Below, piece by piece: positions 56,939 through 64,000 of a stretch of 64,000 bases of DNA (the first letter of the stretch is position 1; each line of letters opens with the position of its first letter). The notes under the pieces were generated by a model. The model was given only the letters and a program-made list of their open reading frames with translations. It had not been told where the DNA came from and made no database searches. This stretch comes from Carex sylvatica (Eukaryota; Streptophyta; Magnoliopsida; Poales; Cyperaceae). A program made the translations under genes and the position numbers. Where the stretch lies: contig CAXKVR010000010.1 of assembly GCA_964058845.1 (NCBI GenBank), positions 186,001 through 250,000 on the forward strand, read 5' to 3'.

Positions 56939-58599
56939 GTAATAACATATGAACATATTGAGTTGAATCAGTTTGCAAATTGCTTTTGAATGATTCTAGG
57001 CCGATTATTTAGTTTAGCAACAGTTTAACAGATAAGTCCAGCTAAGTACCAGTAATTATTTGCCACCTCTGACGCAAGCGTGAGAGATAGAAGCGTGCTG
57101 GGTATTGGACTATTAGCATGACAGCAGCACGCTTATCAAAGCAGAGAGGTGCATGACTGATGGCTCCTATTTGGTTTTGGCGTCTTTTATATTTCGTGGA
57201 ATTTAATGCATGAACCGGGTCCAGCTGGAGTTGGTTAAATTCCTGACACGGCAGACAGCCACCGAGCCAGACAGTCTTTTGGGAAGTAGATTTTCTAGAG
57301 AAGTTATCTTCTGCTTGATTTAATGTGGCCATGCTATGTAAGAACCGTAGAGATGTATTCAGTGTTATAATAACGATATGCGGTCATCGGATGGACAGAG
57401 TACCGTTAAATGATTAATTGGAAATAATCGGCCATAATCAGAAATAATCGGTCAATTAGTCAAAAAAATTTATGACAGTTTAGTCACTGCCAACGACTAA
57501 TCGACCGATTAATCAGCCTAAACAGACTTTTTTACAACACTAGATGTATTGGTCAGTGTTGATTTTTTTTTCTTTTTTTAATAACTTTAAATACTAGCTA
57601 ATAATTTTATTAATAAAAAATATATTTACAACGAGTCAAATAACTCTAATTTCAAAATTTAAACACATTTATTTTCATTAATTCATCTAAACTAATTTCT
57701 TCATCTAATCTTATTTATTTACACTCTTAAACACCATAATATATCATTCTCTATCTCTCTTCACAACCGAATCTGCTTTTGTCCAATAGTTGTTGTGCTA
57801 TGACAGCCAAATCTATTCACCGCTGTGCTCCGACACTCACCACTGTGCTCCGATGGCTGAATCTATACACCGTCATGCTCCAACGGCCGAATCTACTCAC
57901 CGTCTCCCACCGATTGAAATGGATAGAATCCACGCTTCATGCTCAGAACTTCAATGATACTACATTTTTAGCTTCACTCGACTCCCTTCTCTCTCTCTCA
58001 CTCTTCTTTGCTGAAGAATAGAGACGAGAGGGAAAAATATCACTATGTCGGATTGAGATCTAATAGACATAAGAGGGTTGAAATGAAAAAGATGGAAAAG
58101 AGACGCGGCTAGAGTTATTACTTTACCAAGATCGTTCTTTTTTTCTTTTTGCTCTTTTTATTAGTGTTGAATTAAAGTATGAAATTAATCGACTTTGATA
58201 AATCTTTTTGTATAATTTAAATATACAGTAAGTTGTTATCTACTACAAAGTTAATTTAAACTTCTATTTTTAAAAAGATAATCAAGGTTAATATAAATTA
58301 ACGAAATTTAAGATGAAACATTGACGTAAAAAGTAGCTTTTAAAAATATATGTATAATTTAATATCTATAATTACACCAATTATAGTTTCGATATTTGAA
58401 ATTGATATAATTTTACTGTTTATTATATATTTCAAACTTAATTAAACTGTAACAAATATAAATTTATGAGAAAGAAATCGTAACTATTAAAGTAACTACA
58501 TTTTGAGCTTAGATCTGCACTATTCAATCAAAATTCGGATCAATTTGATTCAAAATAAAATACACATGATCTCCTTTAATATTTACATCAAAACAGATT
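56939..58599. other. Intergenic, no gene recognised
   Basis: The - strand frame at 57042-57332 and the + frame at 57779-58021 resemble no family; the second sits on a degenerate repeat (CACCGCTGTGCTCCGA / GCCGAATCTACTCACCG). ATTAATCGG-type motifs around 57400-57520 suggest an old inverted repeat. Confidence 0.4.
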
Positions 58600-58916
58600 A
58601 TGTTTAGATTGTATGAGAATAGTGTTATTCTCAGAATAGCAGTGTTATTTTAAATCAAGTGCATTCAAACAACCACACTTGCTATTTCGAACAAGCAGAA
58701 CAGCGCTATTTTATTGTTTCAACAAAAAATAGAAATAGCGACTAAAGCAAAGAGTGCATTCAAAGAATTCAAACTCTATTTCAAAGAGTACATCCAAATA
58801 ATATTTTAGTTATTCTGAATAACTTGAGTTAGCACTATTCTCTTATCATGCTATTCTTATTTGCTATTTTCAATAATAACTATTCTCACTATTCTAGAGT
58901 ACATTCAAACGCACCT
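58600..58916. mobile_element. Possible foldback MITE
   Basis: AATAGTG/CACTATT and AGAATAGC/GCTATTCT motifs are arranged in both orientations. The outer ends (TTTAGATTGTATGAGAATAG and the complement of the right end, GCGTTTGAATGTACTCTAG) are loosely similar. The right end TTCAAACGCACC resembles Harbinger-type ends. Boundaries are approximate. Confidence 0.4.
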
Positions 58917-60347
58917 TAATGGTCCAAATCTAAACTCAAAATTTGAGTTACTTCAGGTGATATGAATCGTCTATCCTCCGACCAACCTCTGAAATCTCTC
59001 CTCCTTACTCATCTACAGTTTTGTCTTTTTTTATTATCGTTGAGTGTTTGTCATTATTTATTAGTATTGGTCCTTCAATTATTTTGTCTTCAATTTTACT
59101 TCCGTGTTATGCCATCGATCGTAACAATTTGTTTAATTAGTCATCGCCACCATCATGCCACCACCTTATAAACAAATATTTGCACAAGGGGCTGCAATCA
59201 TGATGACTTAGCAGAACATCATCAAACGAGAGAAAAATAATATATAATAAACGAATAAAACATTCTGGTGGTTATCATAAATGTAAATAAATGTGAAGTC
59301 ACAGTAGAAATATTCAAAGTCAAATTGTCCTCGTGTGTGTAAATTCAAAGTCCACTAGTTAAGCAGTCCAGTTTTTGTTAGGTGGGCAACTTTCTCTGAA
59401 TTAACGCTCAGATAATAATTTAAAATTTGGGACCTTGCAATGCTAATTTGTCACATGAAATTAATGGCACACAAAATTTTCAGAAAGAAATCTGCTGCTT
59501 TTCTTACTCTGCTATTCATTTTCTTTCTATATCTCTCTTCAAAGAATAAAAGAGAAAGAAAGAATATCACGTGAGAGTGAATAAGAGGAGAGAGATAGAG
59601 AGAATAACAGAGAAAAAACAGGACTAAAATAACACCAGATCTCATTTCAAACTTTCATGTGAGGTCAAATATATCGACTGTTTAAATAGCGCGAGTGAAC
59701 TTGACTTTAATCAACATACACACAATATTTATCTCGTCGTAGCGGAGCAGTCGAAAAAATAATGCTATTGCTATTTTATGTTAATAGCGATGTAGTTTGT
59801 TATGGTCCGAGAACGCTATAGTACAGCAAGCTATAACGCGTTATTTAGAACCTTGAACTCCAGTAATGTCCCGCTAGCAGCATTTGTCTTCGTGCTCAGA
59901 ACAATTATTAAATTAAATTTATAGAATTATCTCTAATTCTCTATATTAAAAGTAAAATTATGTTTGTTGTTTTGAATCTCTTATATGTGCTCTTCACATG
60001 CATTTGAATGTGTTTGCACTTAATATGTAAGTTGTTCGTAACTAAATTAACAAATATTTATACCTAGCGTGCAAAATCTTCTGTACCTTTTTAAAAAATA
60101 GTTATGAAGACATTCAAGTAAAAAGTTTATCTAATGAGTACAAAATGCTAAGTATTTTATTTCTAATAATGTAGGATAAAAATGTTTTTTTAGAGAATTA
60201 TCAACATATTTGTTGCGCAGGTAAGGATGTAATAACGAAACAGAATAAAAAAAATAGAAATGTAATGCAAGAATCCAGGAATGGAATTGGGTTTGCTAAT
60301 TAACAGTTTCGTTTAACATCAATAGATAATTCACCGCTGTAGCTTTA
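58917..60347. other. Intergenic, no gene recognised
   Basis: AT-rich. Small frames at 58962-59171 and 59451-59645 are low-complexity. ATAGC/GCTATA palindromic motifs at 59690-59860 recall those near 50571. Confidence 0.4.
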
Positions 60348-60879
60348 GGGGGCGTTTGGTTCGCCCTATAGACCATTCCACGGAATAGAAGGGTTTTAGA
60401 GAATGTACTGTCAGGGAATGTCATTCCAAAGAATGTGTCATTACTATGTTTTGTTCGCACATGGATATTGCTTCAATATTTCAAGAAATATGTTATTACT
60501 ATGTTTGATTCGCACATAGCTATTACAATGGCTATCAAGACATATTTTGATTATTTTTTTAATAGTAACTAAATAATATTACGTTAATGAACTTTTTATG
60601 TATTATTAAAGATAAATTATAAATCAGAAACTAAAATAATGTAAAAAAAATCATATAACATAAAAGGTTATGTATTATTTAAAGATTAATTTAATTTAGA
60701 AGTTATTTTAATTTAATTTTTTGGATATCGCAATGCCCATGAATTAGAGAATCAGAATAGCAAGGAATCATATATTACTGTGTTTATTTCCATGTTAGTT
60801 TCGTCAAACACGGTAATGCAATAGAATGGCATCCGAATGCCTGGGAATTAACTTCCGAAAGCACAAACCAAACACCCAC
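60348..60879. mobile_element. PIF/Harbinger (Tourist-type) MITE with TTA target site
   Basis: A 532-bp element with left end GGGGGCGTTTGGTTCG; the complement of the right end is GTGGGTGTTTGGTTTG. It is flanked on both sides by TTA (60345-60347 and 60880-60882). Internal TCATTCCAAAGAATG and GGAATGGCAT-type motifs pair across the element. No coding capacity. Confidence 0.87.
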
Positions 60880-61546
60880 TTAGTTTTTTTTTATCCTGCT
60901 AGATAATTTTAGCCAAGTTTTGAGAAAAGGGATATATATTGTCAATAATTATTTCTTACAACCATGACAACGATAAAATCATTGTTAAATTACCCATTGC
61001 AATAATGGCGTCATTTTATTAATTATTTAATTAGCCCACATATATTTATTTTATTAAATTACCAATTTTCAGCCTTTCGAAAAATAATTCCAGTCCAATA
61101 TTCAAGGCCGAACAAATCCAGTCCCAAGTCCAATTTAACACTCCTATTTATGGGCCCAAAGAAAAAGCCCAGTAAATTATTTCTTTCTTTATTTTCAGAC
61201 AAGGGTTAAATAGCCCAACCCCACGATCCATTTATTCATTTTTGGCATTTTGTAATTCATCTTAGTCCAATAAGAAAGCCCAGACCCAAATTGTTTCATC
61301 TATCCATTTTTCAGTTAAGACCCTCTGACAAGGAATTATTAAAGAAACTATAGGGATTTGCTGCATAAACCTCAAGAAAATAACGGATTGACAAATGGTT
61401 CCCGCTTACACTTTGGCATACCAGAATCCGAGAAATGTGTCGGTACCAATTGATATTGACAGAAACCATGACAGATCAAACCATTAAGAAATTCCAGAAT
61501 TCATGTCAGATTTACGCCAGTACCCAAGCGATCATCATAAAACATC
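60880..61546. other. Intergenic, no gene recognised
   Basis: Unique, somewhat less AT-rich around 61080-61330. No coding frame seen. Confidence 0.4.
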
Positions 61547-61725
61547 GAGTGCGTATCCTCTGAGATATCTCATATTTTGTGTGACCAACGTGTCCGGTCC
61601 CTATTTGGGATAGTGCAGGGGCCCAGCATTATTTGAGCTTTGAGATTCATGCAGAATGTATTTGAACAGTTGAGATTCTCCAAAAAGTCATGCAGAATAT
61701 GAGATATCTCAGAGGATGCAAACTA
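61547..61725. mobile_element. Mutator-type MITE, 'GTATCCTC' family
   Basis: A 179-bp element with left end GAGTGCGTATCCTCTGAG; the complement of the right end is TAGTTTGCATCCTCTGAG. It is flanked by exact 10-bp ATAAAACATC (61537-61546 and 61726-61735). The interior closely matches the element at 29693. Confidence 0.88.
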
Positions 61726-63001
61726 ATAAAACATCAGAGCTAAACCAAACAGGCATTACTGGTACCGCACTTACATGTATAAATTGGTAATGCAATTATC
61801 AGTACACTAATAATGTAAAGGTGCAGAACAATTCTCCTGTATCGAAACAGCAAGATGAAATCATATAACTCGCTGTACCGCTCATAGCAATAGGCGTCGG
61901 TGCAACCGGTTCAAGCATTACATATAATAGAATAATCAATAAGCTGACAAGGGTAGCTTAACTGAACCAATTTGAGAAATAGTACCAGTGAGAAATGCAT
62001 CAAAATAATTGAACGGATCCAGTATAATTTTGTAACAATTTGTACTGATTGAGGTTTATGTCAGACAACAGCAAGATTAAGGATCGCAACATTCATTGAT
62101 CATTATGATCTATTACAGAGAGCAAGAAGGATTTCTGTTCACTGAATCTAAGTTACGGTGAGTTGCGAGACTAACTTATACTTTTATCTGTGAAATATAT
62201 ATCGAAAAATTATTATCATTAGATACGAATTTATAATATATGACATTAAAAAATAATTAAACATATATTTTTAATTCGTAAGTTCTAAATTTCCGTACTA
62301 TTAAACTTGACTTTTCTAAGTATCTATATTCATAAAATTAAATTAAAGATTAATATTTTTTCATAATTCGCAGCAATCGAATTTAACACAATAAATTTTG
62401 AAACTCGAAGTAATTATAAATTATTCAAAGTTTTGGAGGTAGCAATTTAACATGTTGCGCTTGAACTTTTTGTAACATTATCCTCTGGACATTTTTTTTC
62501 TTTAAAAAAAAATATAACACTTCATTCGTAACTTTTAAAATAGGAAAATGAAAATATTGAATTACGAGATGTTCAGAATTAAATACTTTTTATTAGGAAA
62601 ATTGATCAAAAAGTTTTTGTAAAACCACGAACAAAATGGAAGCAAGGAGAAGAAAAAGAGGAGCAGCAGAAAGGATAAAAAGGAAGTTGACTCGTAAAAG
62701 ACATTTCGTTAAAAAAATAATATGCAATTTTTTTTTTACTTTTAGAAAATAAGGAATTTTGTAAAACGTTTCTATTTCGACCTGACCAAAGCAAATGGGT
62801 TGTGGTTAGAGAAATGCGGTTGTCTGATAGTCATCAGATCAAATTTGATCAGATAGTTCGGATAGTTAATCATAATTGTTTAATATATGTTAAAATTTAT
62901 GCACACTTGATCTGAATAAATCTTAAATTTAATTTGTACGAATTTGAATACTTATCAAACATCTCTAACCAAATTTCGCCTAATGCTCATCGACCCCCCA
63001 A

Positions 63002-63023
63002 CCCCCCCCCCCCCCCCCCCCCC
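63002..63023. repeat. 22-bp poly-C run
   Basis: Unbroken C22 followed by AA and C8, preceded by CCCCCCAA. Exact length may be an assembly artefact. Confidence 0.9.
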
Positions 63024-63286
63024 AACCCCCCCCTTATTCTTCATGGTTATCACCTTTCAACTACTTGAAAAGGAAAATATCTTATGAAATTCTCCTTTTG
63101 TATTATTATTGATGTAGTTAGGAGTGTTAACAGTAGAAGAAATTATTTTAATGTCATTGTTACTTTAATGAATAAAACTATGTCCTTATCTATTTTGATA
63201 AATTAAGCGGAAAAAAAAAATCTCATCCATACTCATTTTGTCAAATACAGATCGAATAAATGAATGAGAGATGTCATTAACACTTC

Positions 63287-63310
63287 TAGTTGTAGTTGTA
63301 GTTGTAGTTG
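63287..63310 (+). repeat. (TAGTTG)n microsatellite
   Basis: Four perfect 6-base units in an otherwise unremarkable region. Confidence 0.9.
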
Positions 63311-64000
63311 TCTGTTTACATTGTTAATATATAAGAACTATTATAGTCTTGCAAGAACCTATCGTAACCGTAGTCGTAATAACTATTATCAATGTTTATA
63401 TTGTTAATATGAAAATTATAATAATTAGTTTTTAATTTAGTAGCAAAGATACATAATTTTTATATAGAATGTTTGAAATTCAAATAAAAAAAATTATTTG
63501 TTGTAATAATGAAAGTATGAAATTTGAAGGCTTTGACTTTTATCTTTTTATCAAAATCCTTTTTAAGCAAGCAAGAAAAAAAATATAATAATATAGTTTT
63601 GTATGGTATATTATGCTTGAACTAAAGGATATGATTCTGTTTATTTACCTCGTTTAACGGTAATAAAATAAAAGTTTATTGGGCTGCCCGTGCTCAAAGC
63701 CTCAAACAAGGAACGAACAAAGATACCTGAAAGGAGGGTTCGTGCTGATCTCTTTTGGCGGTTCACCGAATCAAAGTTTCCGTTGAATCAAACGCAGCAC
63801 TAACGACAACGTGGTTATTAGTACCGTGCAGTCCGAACATGTCTACCGAGAAAGTGAATCAAGTTTTTGATAGCGAGGCCCCACATTTTAGGATGTAAAA
63901 TACGTCGTTCTTGGATTTGATCGGCTACTGCCATCACCCGCCACATGATGGATGTTACTGATTATGCCGCAATAAATCCTCATTGATGGGCCGCGAAGGG

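Larger units (their letters stand above)
61726..64000. other. Intergenic to window end
   Basis: AT-rich. A weak inverted pair (GGTTAGAGAAATG at 62807 and CATCTCTAACC near 62960) may bound a small MITE. The last 350 bases are less AT-rich and could approach a gene outside the window, but no exon is visible. Confidence 0.35.

Noticed and set aside
57042..57332. 96-codon - strand frame
   Set aside because: Open and not low-complexity, but no recognisable motif, no splice context and no neighbour to support it.
1..64000. LTR retrotransposons, CRISPR arrays, rRNA or bacterial-type operons
   Set aside because: No long terminal repeat pairs with TG/CA ends and primer sites, no gag-pol motifs, no regular spacer arrays, and no rRNA sequence were seen.

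Overview
The window looks like nuclear DNA of a flowering plant. It is very AT-rich, with long spacers, spliced genes with plant-type GT/AG borders, and plant-only families: Aux/IAA, AP2/ERF, DUF724, and a BAM/CLV1-class receptor kinase. Coding regions are not GC-rich as in grasses, so a dicot, magnoliid or non-grass monocot is likelier; the species cannot be named from sequence alone.

Layout. 0-2 kb: a large inverted repeat studded with a GGACGG/CCGTCC palindrome. 4.9-5.9 kb: an intact intronless 3-hydroxyisobutyrate dehydrogenase-like gene (- strand). 8.8-10.2 kb: an intact intronless SpoU-family RNA 2'-O-methyltransferase gene (+). 11-17 kb: transposon-rich, with a Mutator-type MITE in tandem, a Harbinger-type element swollen by an AT minisatellite, a MULE-like element carrying a two-exon gene start, and hAT and Mutator MITEs. 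18.37-27.86 kb: a direct tandem duplication of about 4.8 kb; each copy carries the 3' exons of a DUF724-type gene (- strand). 28.7 kb: a fragment of the proteasome subunit RPN10 with stops. 30-32 kb: a decayed ESR/DRN-like ERF gene between two related foldback elements. 35-37.3 kb: a 5'-truncated, frameshifted BAM-like receptor kinase that meets A-rich repeats and a broken MuDR-type transposase gene (38.8-40 kb). 41.9-42.4 kb: a GRF zinc-finger fragment in an element whose end resembles that of the 13.35-kb element. 43.8-51 kb: MITEs, minisatellites and a 1.24-kb insertion with an 18-bp target duplication. 52.4-54.9 kb: an intact six-exon Aux/IAA gene (- strand) with a leader exon and three Mutator-type MITEs just upstream. 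57-64 kb: mostly non-genic, with Harbinger and Mutator MITEs.

Only three genes look fully intact: the HIBADH-like gene, the SpoU methyltransferase and Aux/IAA. The DUF724 copies keep open 3' exons but their 5' ends are unresolved. The other recognisable protein-coding matter is broken or captured by transposons. The dominant signal is a dense set of non-autonomous DNA transposons, many with readable target-site duplications. No operon-like cooperation is expected; the intact genes act in separate processes (valine catabolism-like redox, RNA modification, auxin response).
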